A stretch of 64,000 bases of DNA, taken from Labrenzia sp. VG12 (lineage in GTDB: Bacteria; Pseudomonadota; Alphaproteobacteria; Rhizobiales; Stappiaceae). Shown in pieces: positions 32,111-42,162 of the stretch. The stretch covers positions 2,170,001-2,234,000 of the forward strand of contig NZ_CP022529.1 in assembly GCF_002237595.1 (NCBI RefSeq). The letters are read 5' to 3'. Each line of letters begins with the position of its first letter. The first letter of the stretch is position 1. The translations under genes and the position numbers were made by a program. Under the pieces are notes generated by a model. The model saw only the letters and a program-made list of their open reading frames with translations, was not told where the DNA came from and searched no databases.

Positions 32111-33418
32111 GTGCTTGAAGCTCTGATCGGATTTGGCGCCCTGTTCGCCCTCGTGCTGGTGCGCGTGCCCATTGCCATTGCCATGATCATCGTCGGCACC
32201 GCCGGTTTTGCCGCTTTGCGCAACTGGAATGCAGCGCTGAACCTGCTTGGAAATGCCGCGTTCGAGACCGGCCTGTCCTTCACCCTGTCGGTGATCCCGC
32301 TGTTCATCCTGATGGGCAACCTGCTCACCATTTCAGGCGTCAGCCAGTCCCTGTTTTCAACGGCACATCATTTGCTGCACCGGATGCGCGGCGGCCTCGC
32401 CATGGCCGCGATCGTCGCCTGTGGCGGCTTTTCCGCCGTCTGCGGCTCGTCGCTGGCAACGGCCGCGACCATGTCAAAGGTCGCCATGCCGTCCATGCGC
32501 AAGGCAGGTTATGCCGACAGTCTGGCCACGGGCTCGATTGCCGCCGGTGGTACACTCGGCATCCTGATCCCGCCGAGCGTCATCCTGATCATCTACGGGC
32601 TTCTGACCGAAGCCGATATCGGCAAGCTCTTCATCGCCGGCATCATTCCGGGCCTGCTCGGCGTTGTCTTCTATCTCGCGGCCGTCTACCTCACCGTCCT
32701 CCTGAAACCGGATCTCGCCCCACAAGGCGCAGAGGACCGGAAGCTGGAGCGCAAGGATGTCTGGGGCGTGCTCTCCGTGCTGGGCCTTTTTGCCGTGATC
32801 ATGATCGGCATCTATGGCGGCTTCTTCACACCGACCGAAGCCGCCGGCATCGGCGCGGCCGCTGCCTTTGTCATTGCGCTGGTTTCAGGCGGGCTGACGT
32901 GGCAGAAACTCTATACTGCCGGTCTCAACTGCGCCCGCACCACGGCCATGATCTTCGCGATCATCATCGGCGCGGAGGTCTTTTCCAACTTCATCAGCTA
33001 TGCCGGTGTCCCCGATGCCCTTCTGACCTTTGTCCAGTCGCTCGACGTCAACGCCTATGTCGTGATCCTGGTGCTGGTGCTGATCTATGTGGTTCTGGGG
33101 GCCGTCCTGGAAAGCCTCTCCATGATCCTGCTCACCGTTCCGGTGTTCTTCCCGCTGGTGACCTCGCTCGACTTCGGCGGCGGCCTTCTGGCAGATCCGG
33201 AGATGGTGCTGATCTGGTTCGGCATTGTGGTGGTCGTGGTCACCGAGATCAGCCTGATCTCGCCGCCGATCGGGCTCAATGTCTTCGTGCTGCGGTCGGT
33301 TCTGACAGATGTGCCGCTTCGAACCATGTTCGCCGGTATCCTGCCCTTCTGGCTGGCCGACATCCTGCGGCTCGGTCTCCTGATTGCCGTGCCGGCGCTG
33401 TCCCTGATGCTGATCTGA
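32111..33418 (+). CDS. dctM: TRAP transporter large permease DctM
   Basis: 435-residue transport subunit. The GTG at 32111 (VLEALIGFGALFALVLVRVP) is the expected start, 5 bp after dctQ; the frame is open further upstream only inside dctQ. Family motifs: AIVACGGFSAVCGSSLATAATM, ATGSIAAGGTLGILIPPSVILI and VVVVTEISLISPPIGLNVFV, together with about twelve hydrophobic segments. It moves the substrate with Na+ or H+. It converges on the adenylation gene, 20 bp away. Confidence 0.93.
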   Translation: MLEALIGFGALFALVLVRVPIAIAMIIVGTAGFAALRNWNAALNLLGNAAFETGLSFTLSVIPLFILMGNLLTISGVSQSLFSTAHHLLHRMRGGLAMAAIVACGGFSAVCGSSLATAATMSKVAMPSMRKAGYADSLATGSIAAGGTLGILIPPSVILIIYGLLTEADIGKLFIAGIIPGLLGVVFYLAAVYLTVLLKPDLAPQGAEDRKLERKDVWGVLSVLGLFAVIMIGIYGGFFTPTEAAGIGAAAAFVIALVSGGLTWQKLYTAGLNCARTTAMIFAIIIGAEVFSNFISYAGVPDALLTFVQSLDVNAYVVILVLVLIYVVLGAVLESLSMILLTVPVFFPLVTSLDFGGGLLADPEMVLIWFGIVVVVVTEISLISPPIGLNVFVLRSVLTDVPLRTMFAGILPFWLADILRLGLLIAVPALSLMLI

Positions 33419-33438
33419 CCGGAGAGCCAGCCGCAGCC

Positions 33439-35640
33439 TCAAAGCCGCGGCTGGTCCTTCAGGAGCTTGCGATTGATTTTGCCCGACACCGTCAATGGCA
33501 TCTCGGCCAGGAAGCGCACATCCTGAGGCACATAGAAGGGTGGACATCTTTCCGCGACAGCGGCCTTGATCGCAGCGGCCGCCGCATCGCCGGCGGCCTC
33601 CGCAACCACATAGGCGACCAGGGACTTCTGGCCCTGATTTTCTTCCGCAACCACCACCACGTCCCGGATGCCTTCAGCCGAGCGAATGGCGGCCTCGATT
33701 TCCCCAAGCTCGATGCGGACACCGCTGATCTTCACCTGGAAATCGTTGCGGCCGAGATACATGATCTCGCCGTCGGGACGGAAATAGGCAAGATCGCCGG
33801 TGCGATAGAGCCGCCGATGCGGTGCGTCCTCGACAGGACAGGGGATGAAGCGTTCCGCAGTCAGATCGTCCCGGTTCCAGTAGCCCCTCGCCAGCTGAAC
33901 CCCGCCGATGTGAAGCTCACCCGGAACACCGACCGGGACCGGCTGGTCATATTCGTCCAGCACATAGAGACCGGTATTGGTCACCGGCTTGCCAATCGGA
34001 ATGCTGTGATCGCCGGACGTGCGCGGGCAGGCAAAATAGCTGACATCGACCGCCGCTTCCGTCGGGCCATAAAGATTGTGGACCTCGACGCTGTCGCTCG
34101 CCTTTTCGTAAAAGGCCTGGACCAGATCGAAGCCGAGCGCTTCGCCGGAGCAGAACAGCTTCTTGATCTGGAGTTCGTCGAGAGACGGCGCCAGCAGGAA
34201 CAGCCGCAGCATCGACGGCACGAAGTGCAGATGCGTGACGCCGGACTGCTTGATCTCGCGTTTCAGATAGCGGATCGACATGTGACCGCCCGGGATCGCC
34301 ACCACCAGGGTCGAGCCGACGGCAAAGGGCCAGAGGAATTCCCAGACCGACACATCGAACGTATAGGGTGTCTTCTGAAGGACCCTGTCTTCCGGGTCCA
34401 GGCCATATTCCTCATGCATCCAGACAACCCGGTTGTGGATCGCCTCATGTTCGACAATCACGCCTTTCGGCTTTCCGGTCGAACCGGATGTGTAGATCAT
34501 GTAGGCAAGGTCCCCGGGGGCGATCTCCAGGCCCAGATTGCCGGTTTCAAACTCTGGCGCGGCATCGCCGCCCTCCGGCAGGACAATCACCTCGGCGACA
34601 TCTGTTTCGATCTTGTCCGCAAGATGCGCCTGGGTCAGAACGGCAACCGGCTTGCAATCCTCGATGATCTCCGTCAAGCGGCCGGACGGATCTTCAGTGT
34701 TGAGCGGCACATAGGCACCGCCGGCCTTGATCGTCGCCCAGAGCCCGATCACCATTTCCAGGCTCCGGTCCATGAAAAGCGCGACAAACCTGTCGGGACC
34801 AACGCCCTTCTCGCGTAACAGACGCGCCAGACGGTTTACCCGGGCATTGAACTCGGCGTAGCTGAGCGTCGCCTCCTTGAAGATCAGCGCGGGGTGATCC
34901 GGGGTTGCCGCAGCGGCCCGCTCCATCATCGCGACGAGACCGCCGTGATAGCCATAATGGCGGTCTGTCGCATTCCAGGTCTCGACGACCGTCTTGCGCT
35001 CATCCGCCGACATGATCGGCTGATGCACCAGCGGTGTTGCCGGGTTGTTTGCCAGACCGGCCGCGAGGGCCGTCAACCGTTCGAACAGGAGATCGAGCAA
35101 GCCTGTCTCAAGGCTCGCCGGATGAACAAGCGTGAGGCTGCCATCGGCCGAGATTTGAAGCTCCAGTGCCGCAACGATTTCCTGTGCCGAACGAGACCCT
35201 GCACTGACCAAGAACGGTAACGGGGCCCCTGCGGGAAGCTCTGGCAAGCCGGAAAGCCCAGTGGCCGCACCAAAGCCGCTGCGGGTCACTTCCGACAACA
35301 CCTCGGCGAAGGTTTTTTCCGCGGTGAGCCCGGCTTCAAAAACCCCACTGTCCTGACCATCCGGGTTCACTTGTGCCAGCGCCAGGACGGCAACGCGGTT
35401 TTCGCTCAGTCGAGCGGCGAAAACGGCAAAGACGGCAAGTGCAATTTCAGCCGGAGCAGCGTCTTCAAAGGCTGCATCCAGCGCCCGGAGGGCTTCCGCC
35501 CAGGCTTCCGGGCTGCGGGTCTCCCGCGAGCTGTCTGACACACTGTCAGGTCCGGTCAGTCCAAGGTCTCCGGCTTGCGTGAACTCTACCTCCAGCTGGT
35601 GCGCCGTCGCCATTGTCTCGACCAAATCAGATTGCGTCAT
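33439..35640 (-). CDS. Stand-alone NRPS-type adenylation protein, predicted serine-specific
   Basis: 733-residue protein. The first 210 or so residues resemble the degenerate tail of a condensation domain, running into the usual C-A linker (MSADERKTVVETWNATDRHY). A complete adenylation domain follows: A3 YTSGSTGKPKG, A4 FDVSVWEF, A5 NLYGPTEA, A7 YRTGDLA, A8 with VKISGVRIELGEIE, A10 GKINRKLL. Reading the ten specificity residues gives D-V-W-H-F-S-L-V-D-K, the EntF serine code. The chain stops right after A10: no carrier (GGxS) or thioesterase domain follows. ATG at 35640 has a GAGG site; an upstream TTG (35703) is possible. The partner carrier protein is not in the window. Confidence 0.87.
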   Translation of the reverse strand: MTQSDLVETMATAHQLEVEFTQAGDLGLTGPDSVSDSSRETRSPEAWAEALRALDAAFEDAAPAEIALAVFAVFAARLSENRVAVLALAQVNPDGQDSGVFEAGLTAEKTFAEVLSEVTRSGFGAATGLSGLPELPAGAPLPFLVSAGSRSAQEIVAALELQISADGSLTLVHPASLETGLLDLLFERLTALAAGLANNPATPLVHQPIMSADERKTVVETWNATDRHYGYHGGLVAMMERAAAATPDHPALIFKEATLSYAEFNARVNRLARLLREKGVGPDRFVALFMDRSLEMVIGLWATIKAGGAYVPLNTEDPSGRLTEIIEDCKPVAVLTQAHLADKIETDVAEVIVLPEGGDAAPEFETGNLGLEIAPGDLAYMIYTSGSTGKPKGVIVEHEAIHNRVVWMHEEYGLDPEDRVLQKTPYTFDVSVWEFLWPFAVGSTLVVAIPGGHMSIRYLKREIKQSGVTHLHFVPSMLRLFLLAPSLDELQIKKLFCSGEALGFDLVQAFYEKASDSVEVHNLYGPTEAAVDVSYFACPRTSGDHSIPIGKPVTNTGLYVLDEYDQPVPVGVPGELHIGGVQLARGYWNRDDLTAERFIPCPVEDAPHRRLYRTGDLAYFRPDGEIMYLGRNDFQVKISGVRIELGEIEAAIRSAEGIRDVVVVAEENQGQKSLVAYVVAEAAGDAAAAAIKAAVAERCPPFYVPQDVRFLAEMPLTVSGKINRKLLKDQPRL

Positions 35641-35941
35641 GCCACAAGCCTCTGTGTTTTCGGGGCGCCCGGAAGACCGGTCGACCAGCTTCCTATCGGT
35701 CAATTTACCTAAGGATATTTTGTCCCTGTATAGGGTTGAAAACTTAAGAGGAAAATAAGGGCGCCGGGAGGTTGTCTGCCAAGTTCCCGAGTCCTAGCGA
35801 CCGGACCCCAAGAACGTTCACCGTCAAATTTTTCACGGACAAACCGTTGTCGCACCAGACCTGACGCGACACATTGCGTTTGGGAAACAAGACACTGTGG
35901 CGTCATCCGGTTTCGGAACGCAAAGGCAGGAGAGATCGGAC

Positions 35942-36853
35942 TTGACGAAGATAACGATCCTTGATGGCGGCATGGGCCAGGAATTGGTCCACCGCACTGG
36001 ACGCACACCCACAGGGCTCTGGTCCTGCGAATTGATGATGGAACGCCCCGATCTGGTCAGTGCCATCCATGACGATTTTTTCGCCGCCGGCGCGGATGTC
36101 GCGACGGTGAACAGCTATACGCTTCATCGCGACCGCCTGCGCCCGGCCGGCCTGGAAGACCAGTTCGAACAGCTGCATAAGCTGGCCTGCGACCTCGCAC
36201 GGCAATCGCAGCAGGCGCACGGTTCCGGACTCATTGCGGGCTGTCTCGGTCCGCTCGGCTGGTCCTACAGCCATGACGGCGCTCCGTCGGAGACCGCTTC
36301 CACTGCACTCTACGAAGAGATATGCCGGCTCCAGGAAGACAAGGTCGATCTTTTTGTGATCGAGACGATTGCCTCGCTGTCACAGGCACGGGCGTCGCTG
36401 TCGGCGGCACAACAATTCGGCAAACCGGTCTGGATCGGGCTCACGGTGGACGATCAGAATGGCAAAGAGCTGCGCTCCGGTGAACCGCTGGATATCGTCT
36501 TGAAAGAGCTTGAAAGGTTCGAACCCGATGCGGTGCTGCTCAACTGCTCTGTGCCGGAAGCCATTACCACCGGACTGGGCATTTTGGGCCAGTCGGGCTT
36601 CAGAACCGGCGCTTACGCCAATGGGTTCACCGCGATCAAACCCGAATTCCTGAAAAAAGGCAGCAGCGTCTCCAACCTGTCCGCCCGAACCGATCTGACG
36701 CCGAGCGCTTATGCCGACCATGCCACCACGTGGATCGATCTTGGTGCAACCATCATCGGCGGTTGCTGCGAGGTTGGGCCTGAGCATATTGCCGAGCTTT
36801 CACGTCGGTTCGCGAAGGCGACGGCAAGTGATACCGGTGCTGCCCACCATTGA
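35942..36853 (+). CDS. Homocysteine S-methyltransferase family protein
   Basis: 303-residue enzyme of the MmuM/S-methyltransferase family. It starts ITILDGGMGQELVHRTG, the conserved first barrel strand. Zinc-ligand cysteines are visible in LLNCSVPEAI and in IIGGCCEVGPEHI near the C-terminus. It transfers a methyl group from S-methylmethionine, SAM or a betaine-type donor to homocysteine. TTG at 35942 has a good GGAGA site 8 bp upstream; a GTG at 35897 in the same frame is less likely. Confidence 0.87.
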   Translation: MTKITILDGGMGQELVHRTGRTPTGLWSCELMMERPDLVSAIHDDFFAAGADVATVNSYTLHRDRLRPAGLEDQFEQLHKLACDLARQSQQAHGSGLIAGCLGPLGWSYSHDGAPSETASTALYEEICRLQEDKVDLFVIETIASLSQARASLSAAQQFGKPVWIGLTVDDQNGKELRSGEPLDIVLKELERFEPDAVLLNCSVPEAITTGLGILGQSGFRTGAYANGFTAIKPEFLKKGSSVSNLSARTDLTPSAYADHATTWIDLGATIIGGCCEVGPEHIAELSRRFAKATASDTGAAHH

Positions 36854-36938
36854 AGCGGTGATACAGGCCCGGTCCTGAGGGGCGTTCTGCAGTCGTCGGA
36901 CGCAAAGCTGCTCCGGTAACTCTGCCTCAGCCACAAAC

Positions 36939-36966
36939 AAAAAAGAGCCCGCACAATGCGCGGGCC
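36939..36966 (-). terminator. Rho-independent terminator of the fasciclin gene
   Basis: On the minus strand a GCCCGC / GCGGGC stem with a 7-nt loop is followed by GAGCTC-like closing bases and a run of six T residues, 15 bp after the fasciclin stop codon. Confidence 0.85.
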
Positions 36967-36980
36967 CCTTGATTGAAGGC

Positions 36981-37490
36981 TCAGTGGCAGGCGGGGCGGT
37001 CGCCCGGCAAAAGCACCTTGTCGATCACGTGAATGACGCCATTGTCCGCCTGAATATCGGCGATGATGACATTTGCGCTGGCGCCGCTGCCATCGGCAAC
37101 CTGAACACCGTCGCCCGACCGGGTGATGCAGGTGCGTTCGCTGGTGAGAAGCGGCTTGAAATAGTTGGAACCGACCGGAATGTCACTCGCCGTCAGTTTG
37201 CGATCATCGACATGATAAAGAAGGACGTTGGTCAACTGGTCCTTGTTTTCCGGTTTCAGCAAGGTCTCAACAGTGCCTTCCGGCAGAGCGGCAAAGGCAT
37301 CGTTGACGGGAGCAAATACCGTGAACGGACCAGGCCCCTGCAAGGCATCCTGAAGTCCGGCAGCCTGCACGGCAGCAACAAGGGTGCTGAACCGGTCATC
37401 GCCAGCGGCAATGTCAACGATCGTGTTGGCCTTGGCGGCGCCAGCCAAAAGGCAGAAAGAAGTTGTAAGGGCAAGCAGGCTCTTTTTCAT
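36981..37490 (-). CDS. Secreted fasciclin-domain protein
   Basis: 169-residue exported protein. Signal peptide MKKSLLALTTSFCLLAGAAKA. One fasciclin (FAS1) domain fills the rest: FSTLVAAVQAAGLQDAL (first helix), PFTVFAPVNDAFAALP (H1 motif), VLLYHVDD (YH motif) and NGVIHVIDKVLLP (H2 motif). Two cysteines (in RTCITRS and the C-terminal PACH) could form a disulfide. Function is probably adhesive or structural. Single gene with its own terminator. Confidence 0.93.
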   Translation of the reverse strand: MKKSLLALTTSFCLLAGAAKANTIVDIAAGDDRFSTLVAAVQAAGLQDALQGPGPFTVFAPVNDAFAALPEGTVETLLKPENKDQLTNVLLYHVDDRKLTASDIPVGSNYFKPLLTSERTCITRSGDGVQVADGSGASANVIIADIQADNGVIHVIDKVLLPGDRPACH

Positions 37491-37714
37491 GTCGATTACT
37501 CCTATTTCGACGAACTATGCTGATCGGTACGGAGTAATTCGGCAAACAGATGATGAAATATCGATTTTCCTTCGGAATAAATCTTACGACAGTTAAACCG
37601 TTGATCCCGGAAAATCGTGCTCCACGCGCGCGGACGCCACCAGCCGTGTGAAAACGACCAGCAGCGGCGACAAAGCCCCCCGGCCGAACGGTCCTGAGTG
37701 CTGTTTCAACAATC

Positions 37715-37744
37715 AAAAGGACTCGGAGACACCCCGCGTCCTTT
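37715..37744 (-). terminator. Terminator of the folE-hisI operon
   Basis: Minus-strand hairpin AAAGGAC ... GTCCTTT with an inner CGG/CCG helix, ending in TTTT, 25 bp after the hisI stop codon. The rest of the 279-bp gap between fasciclin and hisI (37491-37769) shows no gene. Confidence 0.7.
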
Positions 37745-37769
37745 CCAGGGCAGGCTGCAAAAACCGGCG

Positions 37770-38246
37770 TCAGAGCTGCGTCGGATTTGGGGCATCGCCA
37801 TAGACTTCGACCGGGTCAAAGGCCTTTTCCTGTTCAGTAAAGCGCAACTCGACCGAACCGCCTTCGACCTCAACCGGGACCGCGCGATAGAAGCAGGAAC
37901 GGTAGCCGACATGACAGCTGGCACCGCCATCAACGGCGACACGGAGCCAGACGGCGTCCTGATCGTCGTCGATGCGCATCTCCTCCACTTTTTGCACCAA
38001 TCCGCTGGTCGCCCCCTTGTGCCAGAGCACCTTGCGGCTACGGCTCCAGTAGTGGGCCTCCCCGGTCCTGATGGTCTGCCTCAGAGCCTCCTTGTTCATG
38101 CCCCCCATCATCAGAACCTCGCCGGACGAAGCGTCAGTTGTGACGACCGGTATGAGGCCATTTTCATCGAACTTTGGTGCAAGCTGTTTGCCTTCTTCCA
38201 CCTGCTCGATGGAAACACGCTGCGCGAAGGGAATGGATTCATTCAT
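37770..38246 (-). CDS. hisI: Phosphoribosyl-AMP cyclohydrolase HisI, probable zinc-starvation paralogue
   Basis: 158-residue HisI. Metal-site and catalytic motifs are intact: [33 protein letters not shown] and [15 protein letters not shown] (zinc cysteines). HisI hydrolyses phosphoribosyl-AMP in histidine synthesis. Here it follows folE with a TGATG overlap, away from any his genes, in a locus with a Zur-like box. Such hisI copies are known as stand-ins used under zinc limitation, so a moonlighting paralogue is more likely than the housekeeping gene; whether the genome has another hisI cannot be seen here. Confidence 0.88.
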   Translation of the reverse strand: MNESIPFAQRVSIEQVEEGKQLAPKFDENGLIPVVTTDASSGEVLMMGGMNKEALRQTIRTGEAHYWSRSRKVLWHKGATSGLVQKVEEMRIDDDQDAVWLRVAVDGGASCHVGYRSCFYRAVPVEVEGGSVELRFTEQEKAFDPVEVYGDAPNPTQL

Positions 38247-38884
38247 CAGACCTCTCCTTTCAGGGAACTGGAAATGGAAGACAGAAAGTCGCGGCGCAGA
38301 TCCGGGTCGGTCTGGAATTCCCCGAGAAGGCGGCGTGTCAGCATGGAAACACCTGGTTTCCTGATGCCTCGTGTGGTCATGCACATGTGCGCTGCCTCAA
38401 TAACAACAGCAACGCCGCGGGGCCGCAGCACGTCCTGAATGGTATCGGCAATCTGGGATGTCAGCGTCTCCTGGATCTGTAGACGTTTGGCAAAAACCTC
38501 CACGACCCGCGCCAGCTTGCTGATGCCGACAACACGATTGGCGGGCAGATAGGCGATATGGACCTTGCCGATGATCGGGACCACATGATGCTCGCAGTGG
38601 CTCTCCAACCGCATGTTTCGGAGCACAATCAAATCGTTGTAATCATTGGTTTCTTCAAAGGTTCTGGCCAGCAGCTCCGCTGGATCGATCGTATATCCCT
38701 CGAAAAACTCTTCATAGGCCCGAACGACACGGGCCGGTGTGTCGACAAGCCCCTCCCGGTCCGGATCATCGCCCGTCCATTCCAGCAGGATGCGGACGGC
38801 TGCTTCTGCGTCCGCACGCGACGGACGCAGGCCGTGTTCCTTCCTGTACTCTGCCATGGCTGTAACAGTCGCAGCGTAATTCAT
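38246..38884 (-). CDS. folE: GTP cyclohydrolase I FolE
   Basis: 212-residue type IA GTP cyclohydrolase I, the first enzyme of tetrahydrofolate synthesis. Zinc ligands sit in the motif [20 protein letters not shown] (Cys, His) and in [16 protein letters not shown] (second Cys). Overlaps hisI (TGATG). About 40 bp upstream of its start lies a GTTATAAC palindrome resembling a Zur box. Position beside hisI and the COG0523 genes points to a zinc-responsive copy. Confidence 0.93.
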   Translation of the reverse strand: MNYAATVTAMAEYRKEHGLRPSRADAEAAVRILLEWTGDDPDREGLVDTPARVVRAYEEFFEGYTIDPAELLARTFEETNDYNDLIVLRNMRLESHCEHHVVPIIGKVHIAYLPANRVVGISKLARVVEVFAKRLQIQETLTSQIADTIQDVLRPRGVAVVIEAAHMCMTTRGIRKPGVSMLTRRLLGEFQTDPDLRRDFLSSISSSLKGEV

Positions 38885-38925
38885 TGTCCTAGAGACCTCC
38901 GTCAGAAAAATTCCGGCAGAGATGC

Positions 38926-38942
38926 AACGTTATAACATATCA
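38926..38942. promoter_or_regulatory. Zur-box-like palindrome upstream of folE
   Basis: ACGTTATAACATATC contains the perfect 8-bp palindrome GTTATAAC at 38929-38936. It shares the 12-mer ACGTTATAACAT with the site at 39063-39079. Alphaproteobacterial Zur boxes are palindromes built around GTTATA/TATAAC, so this is a good candidate site for zinc-dependent repression. Confidence 0.62.
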
Positions 38943-39062
38943 GTCAATCATCGTTTTGACGTGCGACGTCTACGGCATCCAGCACCTTCGCGAGCCGGTC
39001 CTCTGAAGCCGGGCGATTTCCCGTGGGAAAACCGGCGCGGTTATCACCTTGATTTGACCACA

Positions 39063-39079
39063 GTACGTTATAACATTAC
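39063..39079. promoter_or_regulatory. Zur-box-like palindrome upstream of the COG0523 operon
   Basis: GTACGTTATAACATTAC: near-symmetric 17-bp dyad around GTTATAAC (39067-39074). It lies about 10 bp before the first possible start of the SnoaL-like gene and 140 bp from the folE-side site. The conserved core of the two sites stands out against the GC-rich flanks. Confidence 0.65.
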
Positions 39080-39087
39080 CTAGTAAC

Positions 39088-39600
39088 GTGAGGCCTGCAG
39101 GTCAGGTCCCGGTAACCGGCACTTCAACTGTGAACCGAATGATTTGTTCACCCAAGCAGATTCAGGAACAAGAATTGGAACGGAATTTTGGTCAGATTGC
39201 TCACGCCCGCGAAGCGTCCGGCTTCGATGAAGCTCGCACGGCTTTGACCCGGTGGACTGAGGCCGTCACATCCAACCGGATCGAGATGGTTCTCACGCTT
39301 TATGCAGAGGACGCCGTCCTGGTGCCAACCTTGTCCAACGAGATCCACGTCACGGAAGCTGGGCGCCGCAGTTACTTCGAGTTCTTTTTGTCCCGGCAGG
39401 TGCTCGGTTGCACCGTCGGGCAGGAAATTGTCCGGGCAGATCCAGCGCACGGCACTGTCGCAATCGGCGGCATCTACACATTCTCGTTTCGGACGGAAGA
39501 TGGGGGTGCGGAAGCCGTACCCGCCCGCTTCCTGTTCACCTATGCACAGATCGACGGGCACTGGCTGATCACAGGCCATCATTCATCGCGCTGTGTGTGA
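39088..39600 (+). CDS. SnoaL-like/DUF4440-type small protein in the zinc locus
   Basis: Up to 170 residues. The core (from about residue 48) has the NTF2-like SnoaL pattern: ALTRWTEAVTSNRIEMVLTLYAEDAVLVPTL, then a barrel of short strands ending FTYAQIDGHWLITGHHSS. Candidate starts are GTG at 39088 and ATG at 39139; neither has a clear ribosome binding site. It directly precedes the two COG0523 GTPase genes (8-bp gap) and follows the Zur-like box, so it is probably part of the zinc response, but its substrate is unknown. The C-terminal HHSSRC could bind metal. Confidence 0.75.
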   Translation: MRPAGQVPVTGTSTVNRMICSPKQIQEQELERNFGQIAHAREASGFDEARTALTRWTEAVTSNRIEMVLTLYAEDAVLVPTLSNEIHVTEAGRRSYFEFFLSRQVLGCTVGQEIVRADPAHGTVAIGGIYTFSFRTEDGGAEAVPARFLFTYAQIDGHWLITGHHSSRCV

Positions 39601-39608
39601 GACACGCC

Positions 39609-40834
39609 ATGAGTGCCCCGGCTGCAAAAGACCAACCAGCAACCAAGACTGCGCCTGATATGCTTTTTCCCAATCGCATACCCGTTTTTTTGCTCAGCGG
39701 TTTTCTGGGCTCCGGAAAATCGACGCTGTTAAACGCCTTTTTGAACGATCCGGCAGTCAGAGACACTGCCATTATCATCAATGAATTCGGCGACGTACCC
39801 GTCGATCATCTGCTGATCCGCCAAGGCGAAACCGCTATTCAGCAGGTATCAACCGGCTGCCTGTGCTGCGTGGGCACGACAAATCTCCAACAAACGTTGT
39901 CCGACTTGAAAACCGCCGCAGACAGCGGTCGGACCCATGGCTTCTCGCGCGTGATCGTGGAAATGAGCGGGCTGGGCGACCCGGCACCGTTGGTCAATGC
40001 CCTCACTTCCGGCACGCGCCCTGACAGCCCGCTTCAGGATGAAGACCAGCGCGCGGTCTTCTATCTGGCAGGCGTTGTGACCCTCTTCGACGTCGTCGCC
40101 GGGGTGAACTCTGTTGAGCATCATTTTGAAGCCGTGAAACAGATCGCGTTCGCAGATCGCATCGTCTTGACGAAAACGGATCTTGCCCAGAACAGCAATC
40201 CGTCATTCGACAGCTTTCCGCTCATCCGAGACCTTCGCACACTCAACGCCGGTGCAGAGGTCTTTGACCGGTGCACCGCCGATCTCGCCGCCCTTTTTGA
40301 GCCCCGGCCTTACGCCACAGTCGAGCGCGGTGAAGATGTCGTTGGGTGGCTCGCCCTGGAGAGCGCGCTGGCGCAGGACCCCGGACATGGTGCGACGCCA
40401 GTAACGGCAAACCCGGCGGCTCGGCATGGCACCGGCATTCGCACGTTCAGTCTGGTCAGGGACTTTCCTCTCTCCGGAGACCGGCTGCAGCGCTTTTTGA
40501 CGCTTCTGCAAGGGTCTGCAGGCCAGCGCCTGTTGCGGGTCAAGGGGATTGTTGCGACGGCGGATGCACCCAACGAGCCGATGATCATTCATACGGTCCA
40601 GCAAGTTCTGTCCGCCCCCGTCCGCCTGCCGGCCTGGCCTGACGCGGATCGGCGCACGCGGCTCGTTTTCATTACGGACGGCATAGACCCCGAGCCGGTC
40701 AAAGAGCTCTTCAGCGCCGTAATCGACTCCGAGCCAAGCTCTTTCACAAAGTTTCTCAAGTCTGCAGCGGGTGACTTCGTTGCAGCGTTTTCGCAAGCTT
40801 TCTCAACACTTAGCCGCTTGTCCCGGAGGTCAAA

Positions 40835-40838
<4 letters not shown>
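39609..40838 (+). CDS. COG0523 (CobW/ZNG-type) metal-chaperone GTPase 1
   Basis: 409-residue G3E GTPase. Walker [10 protein letters not shown] at 31-39, the Walker B-like [10 protein letters not shown], base-recognition TKTD, and the metal-binding CLCC motif (Cys84, Cys86, Cys87) that defines COG0523. A CobW C-terminal domain ends the protein. These GTPases deliver zinc to client enzymes during starvation. The frame is open well upstream inside the SnoaL-like gene; ATG at 39609 is the plausible start. Overlaps the next gene by four bases (ATGA). Confidence 0.9.
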
Positions 40839-41820
<982 letters not shown>

Positions 41821-41824
<4 letters not shown>

Positions 41825-42111
41825 GCGCATTCGTCAATCCGCTGGCGCCAAAGTTCACACGGCTGAAAGCCAAGTCAACGGAGATCAAGGGTTGGGTCCG
41901 GGAACTTCTGGCGCTCCCGGAAGACACGCCGGTCACTGTGTCTGAACTGGCCTGCCGGGACGACGGCTGCCCGGACATCGAAACCGTAATCGGCATACTC
42001 GAACCGGACAATCCGATCGCGACGATCCGCGTTCACTGCCCGATGAGCGAAGTGACCAGGGAAAACATCGTCGAAGCGGTGCCGCCGCGCGGCAGGGCTG
42101 AAGACCACTAA
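41821..42111 (+). CDS. Small conserved cysteine protein ending the zinc operon
   Basis: 96-residue protein of unknown function. A short basic N-terminal helix ([19 protein letters not shown]) precedes a compact part with the motif [19 protein letters not shown], a Cys-x4-Cys-Pro arrangement, and a later [11 protein letters not shown] with His and Cys. Four potential metal ligands in under 100 residues fit a zinc or thiol role. It overlaps the second GTPase stop by four bases and is presumably co-translated with it. I cannot assign a function. Confidence 0.75.
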
Positions 42112-42162
42112 CGGCCAGGCACCGTCACCTCTGACGATAAAGTCGGCAGACAGCACACACTT

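Noticed and set aside
33439..37490. Siderophore or nonribosomal peptide gene cluster
   Set aside because: Only one adenylation protein is present. No carrier, condensation, thioesterase or TonB receptor gene accompanies it.
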